Shown piece by piece: positions 49,129 to 59,649 of a stretch of DNA of 64,000 bases. Position 1 is the first letter of the stretch; every line of letters begins with the position of its first letter. Position numbers and translations under genes: made by a program. Under the pieces are notes generated by a model that had not been told where the DNA came from, searched no databases, and was given only the letters and a program-made list of their open reading frames with translations. Source of the stretch: Pinus tabuliformis (lineage: Eukaryota > Streptophyta > Pinopsida > Pinales > Pinaceae); the NCBI GenBank assembly GCA_031772625.1, contig CM062805.1:801875592-801939591 (forward strand). The letters are read 5' to 3'.

Positions 49129-50720
49129 CTATATCCATTCTTTCTTCACCATTGCCTCATCTGGTACTGTAGCCAGTTCAGCAGGAGATAGGTCACCTAG
49201 GGGAATGTCTGCTAGACCTACTATCAGGTTTTCCTCCATTGTTTGCTCTTCCTCAATCACTTCTTGCTTCATGACCACCTCGACCGGCCTTGCCGCTAGT
49301 TCGACAGGTAGTGTATTACTCAAGGGAGTATCCACAGGTTCAATTGTCAAGACCTCTCTGCTTGGTCCCTCTTCCTCGGGAGGATGTGATTCCTTTTTAA
49401 CCATTACCTTGACCTGCTGTGAAGCTGTCTCAGTAGGTGGTGGATCAACTAGATGGATATCCATTGGTGTTTCAGCTGGAATCTCCCCTCATGGTTCCCC
49501 TATTTCAAAAGCGCCTGCCCCTTCCTCTCTTCTAGATTCTAGGGTACTTATTGCCTAAATAGAGTTTTCCACACCCAATTGCTGTGCTTGTGGCTCTGCG
49601 GGGTGTTCTTCCTCCCTTTGTCCCTCAAAAAGCTCTTGTTGGGAGTCTACGACCAACATACCCATAGCAATTGGTCCTTTGGTTGACCCATCAAATTTCA
49701 AAATAAGAGGAACGACAACCTCCTCCTCTGCATTGCGAGGAGAGTGAGACACCATCGCCCCTCTCAGGATGGAGAAATAAAAAGGGGATTGAAAGAGGTT
49801 TTATGCCTGGTCTCTCCCAGCCCTAGCTGTGACCTCGAGCTCTTTTCCTCTATCTGCAATAGCTCTGCTCTGGGTTGAGACTTCCTCCTGTGTGGTCTCC
49901 TGTCCCGTGGTTGACACTGGTTCTTGTGGAACAGTTTCAACCTTAGGATTTAATTCCTCCACAATTTTCGGAGCCGGACGGGTTAGTGGTGGTTCTTTTG
50001 TGACACCACCACCCGTATCCAACATTTCTTGAGCGGTTGATGTTGGCACTATTTCTTCCAGCATGGCATTGATAAAAGTGGACTCTTGTATCATCGTGTC
50101 TACCCCTTCCATTATTTCCATAGTTTCTCCTCCTGTTGGTCCCACTGTCCCTTCAGCCTTGGGCCCCTCTTGTCCTAGTCCATCTTCCTCCATTGGCCCC
50201 ATAGTCAAGGCTGGTTCTTGTGGAGAAGCCTCAGTTGTGGTGCTAACGACTTCTTCCATCCTCGGTCTGTCTTCCTCCATTGGCTCCACAGTCGAGGCTG
50301 GTTCTTGTGGGACAACCTTGGCCGTAATGTTGACAATTCCTTCTACCTCAAATTGTTGTGGTACCTCTTCTGCCATTATGGTGTTGCTGATTTTCTCCCT
50401 TGCCTCCACAGTTGAGGCTGGTTCTTCTAGGACAGCCTCAGTCGTGGTGCTGACAACTTCTTCTATATAAACTCTCTCTTGCTGCAACATTTCTTCTTCC
50501 ATTGGTTCCACAGTCGAGGTTGGTTTCTATGGAACAGCCTCAGCTGTTTTCTCTGCTTCAAGCTCCCTGTTTTGTTCCAAATCCTCGGTCTCCATCTCCA
50601 TTTCCTTCGGTTCTTCTTGATCCACGTATTCATCCTCCACTACCGGTTCTTCCTCCATTGCTTCTGGCTCTTCCTCTTTAATGGATATAATAGCTGTTAT
50701 CTCTTCCTTTGTAGATCCTG
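49129..50720 (-). pseudogene. Element F acidic Glu/Pro/Thr repeat region
   Basis: Open pieces at 49129-49464, 49555-49755 and 49801-50511 are rich in Glu, Pro, Thr and Val. A degenerate repeat of 30-40 residues recurs, with cores such as EEVVSTTTEA and QEPASTVEPMEEDRP. The DNA repeats accordingly (GGCTGGTTCTTGTGG on the + strand, several copies between 50205 and 50430). It looks like a disordered acidic linker. No domain recognised. Confidence 0.55.
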
Positions 50721-51260
50721 AAATTTTTCCCACGGGATTTGAAACTAGGCAATTGCATGCATAACCAATAACCGAACTAGCCCATGGTTGGTGATGACTG
50801 CCGCAACTTGCCATGAATGCTGAGCAGATTGTGCCATCAACGAGAGGCTTTTTAACAAGAAGAAAGCCATGTTTAATGAAAAATCTTCCAACTGTGGAAA
50901 CCGGAGGTGAGCCAACACTCTGAAGTGACATTTAAATATAGTGGCATACCTCCCTTCATAGGTTATATATCTCATTACAAAACCTGCTACATCACCCCAT
51001 GGGTGTGGTAATGAATTCTGGTTATACCCTTGGCCTTTCTGGACGATGTTCTCACCAACTTACAGAAATTCTTTTGGGAAATCCAGGAGGGAGGTTCTTT
51101 GTGAAAGCCAGACCTATCCTTGCTGGGTAGCCCGCTGACCTCCGCGATGGCTTCCTCTACGATAAGGATTTATACCCCTCAAACCCGAGAGCTTTGCTCA
51201 CCCAAATTGAGTGCGAATTCAATTGAAACTCCTTCGTTGAACCCCTACAACCTGTCAAGA
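50721..51260 (-). pseudogene. Element F N-terminal domain (uncharacterised)
   Basis: Minus-strand sequence contains DVAGFVMRYITYEGRY and FKCHFRVLAHLRFPQLED (about 50900-51000), then FFLLKSLSLMAQSAQHSW and ITNHGLVRLLVMHA. The texture is that of a folded, helix-rich domain. I believe related sequences occur in uncharacterised transposon-linked plant proteins, but I cannot name the family. The acidic region follows downstream. The start was not determined. Confidence 0.4.
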
Positions 51261-51841
51261 TAGACGTCCCAACCTGCATTTATGAAAATATACCATACTT
51301 CCCAATTGTTTCAAACCACTATTGTATCCCTCGGTTCATGGTGCATAGCCAACCCACCCATTTCTGTAGAGATAGTAATAGCATGGTGGTCGCAGTCGGC
51401 TGGTGTGGGGAGAGTAGCAACAATCCACACTAAGAACAAAAATGATAGCTGCATGGTGGCTGCGTGGTAAAATTATAGTGAGGTTGACCCATATGTCTAG
51501 GGAAATGTAGTGGATGATGGCGAGTTATGGTTGTACCATGGTTTAATTATAACAATTGAATGCAATGCATTGGAGAAAAGACCGATAAGGTTTTTGGCAT
51601 ATGAATTCAAATCCCAATGCGTTAGAATCATAATTACAAAATCACAATGTTTTTTTATTCCCGTTCACATTAGATTTGGTAATGATGTGGTATAAATACG
51701 GTTAAAGTACACCATCATTTATTTATGACAGGACCCCCCAACTTAAATGTGGTCTTCTGTGGCACGTACTAGTCTCTTTAATGTAATATTTTAATTAAAT
51801 CCATAAGAGTCAATGGAGGCGTACCTGGCAACCTACCTGGT
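51261..51841. other. Unassigned stretch, no gene seen
   Basis: AT-rich, with an isolated + strand TATAAATA at 51691-51698 and a C-run (GGACCCCCCAAC, near 51729). It may hold the lost 5' end of element F or another degraded LTR. No terminus pair could be established. Confidence 0.4.
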
Positions 51842-52211
51842 AGTGGAGTAACAAAAAAAATAACTTGTATAGTAACATAAACGACAAAGTAATAGAACCG
51901 AGTAACAGCAATGGCAGAGTAACAACACTGACGGAGTAACAACAAGAGTGAAGTAACAACACCGACAAAGTAACAACAATGACAGAGTAACAACACCGAT
52001 GGATTAACAACAACGACGAAGTAACAACACCGATGGAGTAACAACAACGGTGGAGTAACAACACCGATGGAGTAACAACAACCATCACTTAGAAAATGTT
52101 TTAGGAGTAACAGTAGTGATGGAGTAACATCAACCAACACTTAGAAAAATTTTCAGGAGTAACAACAGTGACGGAGTAACAACAACCGACACTTGGAATT
52201 TTTTTTAGGAG
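51842..52211. repeat. 17-bp minisatellite (GTAACAACACCGATGGA)
   Basis: About ten to twelve imperfect 17-bp units run to about 52080. Two larger units of about 60 bp follow that combine GAGTAACAACA with CACTTAGAAAA and TTTTAGGAG. The array stops at AGGAG, where element D begins. The Leu-rich minus-strand frames here are translations of the repeat. Confidence 0.85.
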
Positions 52212-52387
52212 TGTTACACAGTATTTTGTCACTGACCCCACATCCCCTAATCATAGGTAGAGTTGGTCCCTGAATGACATCTGCTCTGTGTCATACATCA
52301 AAATATGTGTCCACATCTTCCAAATCACTCAAGAAGAATGACAATGCTCATTGATCTTGAAGTTTACCCTTTTACCTATGTTTTAAG

Positions 52388-52534
52388 ATCATCGCAGGAC
52401 ATTAGTATTCTTCCTGTGATGATAGCCCAGAGTAAACAAGAACCTCGTGACATTGTCATAAGAGTACATTTGTTCTCTGCGATGGTCAGATTTTGGGGAT
52501 CATCGCAAGTCATCAGTATCCTGCTTGCGACGAT
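52388..52534 (+). promoter_or_regulatory. Twin hairpins in U3 of the D LTR
   Basis: Two 11-base inverted repeats with equal 14-nt loops, about 110 bp apart. The first pairs ATCATCGCAGG (52388-52398) with CCTGTGATGAT (52413-52423). The second pairs ATCATCGCAAG (52499-52509) with CTTGCGACGAT (52524-52534). One stem pair changes G:C to A:T between them, keeping the pairing. They lie about 230-380 bases upstream of the TATA box. Confidence 0.6.
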
Positions 52535-53067
52535 AGCTCTGAATGCACTGTTTCCTTGCGATGTAGTCTCTGAGTCTTAGTGTTTGACTCGTGACGACCC
52601 ATATATGGTGAATTAGTTCAAATAGAATGCTTCTGGGTGGTTCTGGAATTGGTTGTTGGGTTAAGGGAGTTCGCCTTTCCTCATTTGAGATGGTGGTTCC
52701 ACCTTTTGAGTAACCTCCCATGAAGATAAGCTCCCTCTCCCTTATTTATGGAGGCTCTTCCTCCTATAAAAGCATCCTTCATGACCATGATTAGCTAGTT
52801 TTTGGTAGTGAGCAAATTAGCTAGTTCTTGGTGTTGGATTGATAGTTTGCAGTGTGAATTGTTGATAGTCTAGAAATTGGTTGTAGATTGTTAGTATGAA
52901 ATGGTTTTATAAGGAGGAAGCTTGGTTTTGATTGCCTTAGCATTATACTATTACTTTTGGGTGAGAGAGAGAGTTGTTAGCCTCTCTGGGAGACCTTTGA
53001 GAGTGAATTCTTATGGACACATGCTAATTGGACCCTTCAAGGAAGCTTGCAATGTCAAGGCATGGTT

Positions 53068-53359
53068 GTAAGCTTTACTTTTTCTCATATTAATACAATC
53101 AATGGTTATTTACTATGTCTTGTATGAAATATATTTGATAGCTTATCGTTCCTTGACTTTGTAAGTGAATAGTTCATTGTTGTGCTCTATTATGTGTTTC
53201 ATTGTTCTCTTATGTTGTTTCAGGTGAATCACTCATTGAGGAGAAGAAGATGATAGCTGAAGTAGCGTAACAAAGACTCCACCAAAAACCGGCATAAGGT
53301 AGGCTCTTTCAATGATGACTATTTAAGGAATTAGCTATTTTTTGTCTTGTTGTGACTAG
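53068..53359 (+). other. Two intron-like blocks in the element D LTR
   Basis: Predicted intron 1 is 53068-53223 (156 nt), the exon-like block 53224-53298 (75 nt), and predicted intron 2 53299-53359 (61 nt, short for a plant intron). From the second acceptor to the LTR end is 60 nt. Sequence inference only. Confidence 0.5.
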
Positions 53360-53422
53360 ATCCACTGTAGGGCTATAAGGGTTGCCTCTGTCCGCAGAGG
53401 GAACTTTACCTACATCACAAGT

Positions 53423-53440
53423 TGGCGACTCCTCTGGGGA
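53423..53440 (+). other. Element D primer-binding site
   Basis: TGGCGACTCCTCTGGGGA, three bases inside the LTR. This is the Tat/Ogre-type PBS (tRNA-Arg, from memory). Confidence 0.9.
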
Positions 53441-55294
53441 ATCCTTTATGTGTTGTCTCTTGTTTTTCCTCTTGATTTGTTTTTGATTGAATTACATAGT
53501 ATCTCTTTGTTTTAGTACTGAGCCATCAGTGCTTTGGATCAATTGAGTTGATCTTGTAGTCCACCTCACTGTCTGAGTTATAAGTCTAGTGTCTTTCAGA
53601 TGTTTTTGCCTTGTTTTACCTATGTTTCAAGATCGTCGTTGTTTAGCTCTTAACGGATGCGACGAATCACCCCTATCCTCTTTGACCAAGCTGTACATCG
53701 CGGATATCCCGTCATACAGTTGCAACAATTCCTAAAATTGGACCTTTGCCGAAGACAGATGTACTCTGGCGATGGCATTGCACAATTGCTAACATCGTTC
53801 CTGCAATAATTTGGCGTTCATCTCATGTTGCTAGTATAACCCCCGTGACGATTCCTGTAGGGTTGTTTTTAACAACCTTGCCTCTTGAATAGGCCAGTTT
53901 TGCTTGTCCTCTGCTGCCTCTTACATCTTATCAAGCTTGTTTTGACTGTGTTTGCTAAGGCACATCCTTCTTGGTTCCGTTTGTTTGAATTTTGAGTTTT
54001 TGGGCTGTGCGACTTAAGTCTTTTAAGATTTGATCAAAAAGTCACTTGTTTTTGGTTGCTTGTCCTTCCAAGATTCGGAACTACGTCCACAACCATCTTA
54101 TTGGCTTGTTTGAAGTTGTTCCCTTATTGCTTGTCTATTCTTTCTGATTGGTCATCAAACCAGTTTGTTGTGTTGATTTTATTTTTGTTCACTATTGAAC
54201 ATAGATTACATTTGTTCTGATCAATCAGGCTCACATTTGCTTGTTTGTAATTAAGTCCAAAAAATAAAAAATATTGCACTCATCTAGCATACAAAAGTGA
54301 AATCATGTTTACATTAGTGGATTTTTCATGATTGAGAAATTAAAAGGCAAAGTTCAATTCTTTCATTTATCGTCATAATTGTTGCGAGATAAGAGAAATT
54401 GATGCATTGTGTTTCCTAGTGATTAGATTGCTTGCATGCACTATTGTTCTTGCATTTTCTTTTTATTGTTTTCGTTTGCTTGGAAATGAACTCCTTACCC
54501 TCATTTAGATAGTCGTTCATCGAAAGGGATGGTTGTTTCCTCATTGTGGTTGCATCCTAGAAATTGTTGAAATACATTAGGTAGGGCCTTGAAATCGAGA
54601 CTTAATTCAAGATTAACTGTTAAAATATATTGAATCAACTTAAAAAAACATTTGAACTTAACACTCACATATCTAGAGGTCTAGGCTAGAGACGTGTTCT
54701 GGCATCGTTAAACCTAGTTACTATGATTTTCACTAAGGTTGGGTGATTCCTCCTTTTGTGATTTAATAGGTACTAGTATGTATTAGTGCTCCCTGTACAG
54801 TTGAGTATATCCCCACTAGGTTATCATCCTATTATCCATAGGAAGCCAAGTCTACCGCCTTATGAATCATAATGCACCAAACACAACATTCGAGAAGATT
54901 GACTGCCGTATGGAAAGTCCTTGGTCATTTCTCTTTCATTTAATCACCAAGGTGCATATGTAGTTTTTTGATTTTTCTGGTAAACCTCTTGTCTAGTACT
55001 CCAGAGTAGTCACTTTCATTCCTTTTCGACTCTTTAAAAGTAAAAGGATCATCTGAGCACTTGTCCTTTCAGGCTCATTAAACATTTGAAGGTAACTAGA
55101 GTCATCTTTTGTCCCTTTTCTCGACTCTTTAAAAATGAAAAGCTCAAGTTTCATTCCTATTTCATAAAGTTTATTTGTTCATGCTCACATTTACCTGTTA
55201 ATCTTGGTTGTGTTCTTGGTTCACACAGTGTCGCAGCCCTACTCGATTATCTCTTTTTCTCGGGTTTTGAGTTTAGGCCATCCTGGCAGACTCA
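53441..55294 (+). other. Element D 5' leader, no gene seen
   Basis: 1.85 kb without a credible frame. Near 53616-53670 it repeats the TTTTACCTATGTTT plus AAGATCRTCG block of the LTR (about 52372-52395). At 54655-54910 it matches the C leader remnant. At 55010-55145 it has the GAGCACTTGTC, GGCTCATTAA and GACTCTTTAAAA motif run shared with B. Confidence 0.7.
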
Positions 55295-57180
55295 TTGATC
55301 TTGTCATCTTCACTAAGTGACGGAGATCCTCCATCTCCTGTCCCTTTTGAGGTATCAGTTGTTAGTGCAACTCTTCCTATTATTCCAAGTGTTCAGTTGC
55401 TTGAATCTCGAGCTCCAGGAGAGGAGCATTTTGATATCAATTGGAATCCTCTTTGGGAGCCTTCAGAAGAAGACCTCTTGTCTACTCCTTCTGCTATTTC
55501 GATTGCAATGTCTTCTTCTGACATGGATGAGACAAGTCCCGTTAATGGTGAAGAGAACATTACGTCAGGTGGAACCTTTCCTTGTCCACCGAAAGGTTTC
55601 CCTTTTCACTCGGGTCTTGGCGTGACATTACCACTGCACTATCATGCCTTGTCTGACATTAATGGTTCCACATCTCTAAATTGGAGCTCTGTTTGGTCTC
55701 ATACTGCAACTACAAGTTCAGGGCCTTTCATACCTTAGATTCACGATGTCTCAGTCACGTATATTCTGTCAATGCCCACTGTTTATGTGGCCTATACAGC
55801 TCCTGTTGTTAGTGTTGTTGTTGCATCCTCGGTGGTTACTACTATTACTGGGCCCTCTTTTGAACTTGCTAGTGGTGGTCCTTCATCCTTGGCATCCAGA
55901 GTCATTAACCCTACGAGTAACTTACCATTTTCTTCTGGTTACATTTTGGCAGGATGGTCATATGAACAATACATGTTTGCTCTTCAAAACCCAAATTATA
56001 TGCCTCTGGGCTCCCAACCGCCATCTTATCTGCATAACCCGTTGCACTATTATGATCCTCAAGGGGCTCATGTTTATCATACTGGATCCCTACCTCCTGA
56101 ACCTACAGTTGAAGTTTCCATTCCACTCTCGATTGCCTTGTCTCATACTACCTATCATGGTCTATAAGGCCAACCTTTACAAGAGCAGCCTTCTGGTTTT
56201 CAAGGGTAGCCATATCAAAGGTAGCCTTATCAGGGGCAACCTTCAGGCCTACAAGGACATCCCTTACAGGGACAACCTTCAGCTCTTACAAGTTCCTCTT
56301 TTGTTTATCTAGAGCAACCTTCTGGTCAACTAGGTTAGCCTCAAATCTAGCTACGCCAACTTGTTGCCCAGTAAGTTCAACCTTCTAGGCAGCTAGTCCA
56401 ACCTAAATTTTAGCAAGGCCAACCTGCCATCCAGCCAGGTTAACCCTCTGGTCAAGCAAGATAGCCTCAGTTTTAGCAAGGTCAACCTACTATCCATCTA
56501 GGTCAACCCTCTGGTCAAGCAAGATAGCCTTAGTTTTAGCTAGTCCAATCTGTTTTCTAGTTCGGTCAACCCTTTGGTAAAATGGGCCAGCCTCAGTTTT
56601 ATCAAGGTCAACCTATTGCCTAACAAGCTCAACCTTCTGGGTAGGTAGGTCAACCTCAAGTACCAACAAGGACATCAGCTTGGTCAGGTCAATCCCGCTC
56701 TTAGTCAACCTGGTTCCCAAATTCAACCAAGTTTCCAGACTCAGGCTAGACCCAAAACTCAACCTGGTCTCCAGACTCAAGTTGGCTTTCAAGCCCAACC
56801 TATTTATCAAATGTAGCTAGGGCCTCAGGCACAGTTTGGATCATAGCCGCAATACGGTCTCCAAGTACCTCAACAACCTCAAGGGCAGCCTTAGGGTGCT
56901 CCGTATCAAAATTATCAGCAACCACAGGTCAATCCTTATCAAAATGTTCAGCGGCCATATGCTGGTCAAGCTGGTAACCAATGGTTTGCTGGCAGTCAAA
57001 ACCTGAGACAACCACTAGAGTATAATTATAATCCTTATGGAAAAAACCCTTATGGGAAAAATCCTTACGGACAAAACCCTTATGGGCAAAATCCTTATGG
57101 ACAAAACCCATGGGGGCAACAAGGATCCGATTGGAATCCTAACATTGGCCTTTATCAGTGACCTATGATGTCCTTCAACC
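55295..57180 (+). pseudogene. Element D gag N-terminal extension
   Basis: The first open piece (55295-55738) is acidic and Ser/Pro-rich, with FPFHSGLGVTLPLHYH near its end. From about 56160 to 56900 the DNA is a degenerate 24-45-bp repeat (AGGTCAACCTTCTGG type) that would encode Gln/Pro/Ser-rich steps. At about 57030-57115 a 15-bp unit (AATCCTTATGGACAA) encodes repeated Asn-Pro-Tyr-Gly. This low-complexity extension precedes the folded gag domain, as in B and C. Broken fossil. Confidence 0.75.
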
Positions 57181-58540
57181 CTCAGTTACCTTTTCAGGCA
57201 ACCTTGGAAATGCCTGATGTGTCCAAATTGACGAATGATCCCATCCTTCATAATCCATATTGGCCACCCGACCAAAATTCCCGATGATTGTCCTAAATTT
57301 GATGGTAAATCTAGAGAGGACCCCCAAGCGCATGTCATGACTTATCACCTCTGGTGCTCATCTAACTCATGGCTTGATGATTCTATCTGTCTCCATCTTT
57401 TTCAACAGACTCTAACTGGTTCCACCGCAAAATGGTATATTGAACTCACTCGTGGAACTTTCCAAGGCTTCAATTCTCTTGCAATGGCATTTCTTACCCA
57501 TTTTTAGTTACCGATTCATTATGAAACGGGAACACACATCCTTACTTCTTTGAAACAGGACACGAAGACACACATCTCCGATCATATTCATGAATGGAGA
57601 AGGCGACGCCATTTGATAAAGTTCCGGATCCTTGATCAGCTTCTGACTGACTGGTTTACTACCTCTTTTGTCGGTTTGATAGCCTGCAATATCACTATGG
57701 GGGCATGTGTTACTGAAGAGCAAGCTATAGTGTGTGCTTAGTATCTCGACTTGGTTTATTCCCAATCTAGCATGCTTTATGATCTCTTGCCTGATGCTCC
57801 ATGACCTGGAACTTCTAAAGCCCTGTCGACGCCCTATGTTGATGGTGTTATTGGTTCCGTTGCTCAATCCTCCCAAAAGTCTTCCATGAATTCTGCGAAG
57901 AAAAAATCTACTACTTCTAGTTAAAATGATTCTCAGTCTACTCCTAATATTGGGAAAACCTCCGAGGCCAATTCCATTCAGTCCACCATGATAGACAAGG
58001 CTTCGAAAGGTGAAAAGAAGGGGAAAGGTAAAAATAAGGCCAATGCACCGACGCAAGATCCTCCAAAGCCTCCTGTCGACGATGGTCCGAAACACAAACC
58101 CAAGTATCCTTGTCTTATTTGTGACAAGGATCACTACCCTAAAGATTATCCTTGACGGTCTGAAGTTAGTCGTTTGCTTAAAGGGACTTTGAGCACTCTT
58201 GCTATACTTAAAGATCCTTTTCCCTCCCAACGAACTCAAATGGTTGTCAATCAACCTCAGTCCTCTTCCACTTTTGGCTCCCAAGTTTTTATGGTTGGGA
58301 CCATTCCCATTCATGTGAGTACTCAATCGAAATAATATCCTCCGCCCGCCGGAAATGAACCCGAATTCCCTTTGAATGTTCCTTCGTCTAGTTCTGGCCC
58401 TCTCCATATTGAATGACCCAGCACTAAGTCTGTCATTAGGCCTCCTACAAAGGGAGTCCTTCGGAAATTTTCTTATAACCGCAATACTCGTGCCGCACAA
58501 TGCTGTAGAATTGTTGAAGACTTAGCCCAAGCTCCTTCAG
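57181..58540 (+). pseudogene. Element D gag core and nucleocapsid
   Basis: The gag domain includes IPDDCPKFDGKSREDPQAHV, YHLWCSSNSWLDDSI, TGSTAKWYIELTRGTF (57235-57507) and HISDHIHEWRRRRHLIKF (57550-57741). A Lys-rich segment lies near 58000-58060, followed by a CLICDKDHYPKDYP Cys/His motif near 58110. The gag tail runs up to the protease. Broken fossil. Confidence 0.88.
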
Positions 58541-58542
58541 CT

Positions 58543-59049
58543 ATGTCTGGTTTTGAAGTTCTCCAGAGTTGTACCTCCCAACGGAAGTCTTTGCTATCAG
58601 CTATTGGTGGCATTGACCCGACCGATTCAGACTTTATCGCGTTCGATATTGAAAACCATGTGCCCCAATTTCCTCATCAAATTGCTTTTTTCATTCAAGT
58701 CATCACTAACTTGAAGAATATTCACCGTACTATTATTGATGAGGGCACCTCCACTTGCATCATGTCTATTGCTTGTTGGAAGGCCATTGGTTCCCCGTCA
58801 TTGAGTCAATCTCCTAATAATTTGGAAGCCTTTGATGGAAGAGATTCTCGTCCATTTGGTATCCTCCCACACTTGCCTATCACCCTAGAAGGGAAGACAA
58901 TTGAGGTTGAAGTCGAAGTTGTTGACACAAGTTTTACTTACAACCTTTTGTTAGGCCGAAGTTGGACCTACGCCATGCGTGCAGTGGCTTCATCTCTATT
59001 TTACATACTCCATTTTCCTCATCAAGGGAAAATTGTCATGGTTTATTAG
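58543..59049 (+). pseudogene. Element D protease
   Basis: 168 codons in one open frame, the best-kept protease in the window. IHRTIIDEGTSTCIMS (residues about 63-80) is the active-site region in the D-E-G form. FDGRDSRPFGILPHL and FTYNLLLGRSWTYAM follow as flap and C-terminal elements. It would cleave the Gag-Pol polyprotein in the particle. Listed as part of a broken element. Confidence 0.88.
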
Positions 59050-59649
59050 CTATCCTTCTTCGCTTCTTCTTCTTCGGATGGCAATGTTCTGTTTGTGGAG
59101 CATACCAGTATTCCCTATGAGAGTGTGGGTGTTGGACTCTTCAAAGATCCTGCCCTTATGGGTGTTTTTTCTCTCCCACCTCTAATAATATGATTTCTAC
59201 TCGTTCTGATCCTTGGGTAGTTCCCCCCGTCGATTAGGTAGATTCATGGGGCGAGGTTATGCCGTTGAGCCCTGCTGAGCTTAACTATGTTGAAATCGTT
59301 TTAGCTTCGGTTTCATCTTTTGACTTTGCTCCTTTGAGTAGATCCCTCGACACGTATGTGGAATCCCCTTGGCTTGGGGATATTGTTTTTCTAGATCCAT
59401 TACAAGAGACATTTCCTTCCGATGAAGAAATTCTTGAGGCTATGCCTTTTGAGGATCCTCCTTGGTTTGATCATCACCATCGTTCCTCGTTTCTCCCAAG
59501 CCATGGGGCCATGGTTGCCTGTCTAGGTCAGTTTGCTCCCTGTATTCCTTCTCAACTGCTTCAAACACCTATCCTAATTCATGAAGTTTTTTCTGAAGGA
59601 AATATGGGGAATATTACGCAAACCATGCCCTTCGACATCTCTGTCAAAC
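59050..59649 (+). pseudogene. Element D protease-RT linker
   Basis: The open piece starting at 59259 contains MPLSPAELNYVEIVLAS and PPWFDHHHRSSFLPSHG, the HHHRS block present in every Tat-like element here. It joins protease to RT and has no known activity. Confidence 0.75.

Larger units (their letters stand above)
46900..51260 (-). mobile_element. Element F: unclassified LTR element, 5' end not found
   Basis: A single LTR (46900-47777) with TGTTGG and CCAACA ends lies next to a minus-strand polypurine tract (TTTGGGGGAGA, from 47778). It is therefore the 3' LTR of a minus-strand element. The internal part carries a long minus-strand coding region (48355 to about 51260) with no gag, protease or pol signature. 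I could not find a matching 5' LTR or PBS before the minisatellite at 51842. Broken, with roughly half a dozen breaks; age unknown. Confidence 0.55.
52212..53419 (+). repeat. Element D 5' LTR
   Basis: 1,208 bp from TGTTACACAG to CTACATCACA. The start aligns with LTR C and with the reverse complement of LTR B. The TATA box (TATAAAAG) is at 52765-52772. Twin hairpins lie at 52388-52423 and 52499-52534. Intron-like signals: donor GTAAGC at 53068, acceptor TTGTTTCAG ending at 53223, donor at 53299 (AAG/GTAGGC), acceptor ending at 53359. Confidence 0.8.

Noticed and set aside
50063-50470. 135-codon plus-strand Ser/Thr-rich frame
   Set aside because: Shadow of the acidic repeat coding of element F on the other strand.
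51725-51745. Possible polypurine tract and hence an LTR edge (GGACCCCCCAACTT)
   Set aside because: No LTR terminus pair, second copy or target duplication could be tied to it.
51778-52140. Leu/Val/Tyr-rich minus-strand frame that looks like a membrane protein
   Set aside because: It is the translation of the 17-bp minisatellite.
57508-58500. 330-codon minus-strand frame opposite D gag
   Set aside because: Antisense shadow of the gag core and nucleocapsid; Arg-rich composition mirrors the sense codons and no matching frame is kept in the other elements.
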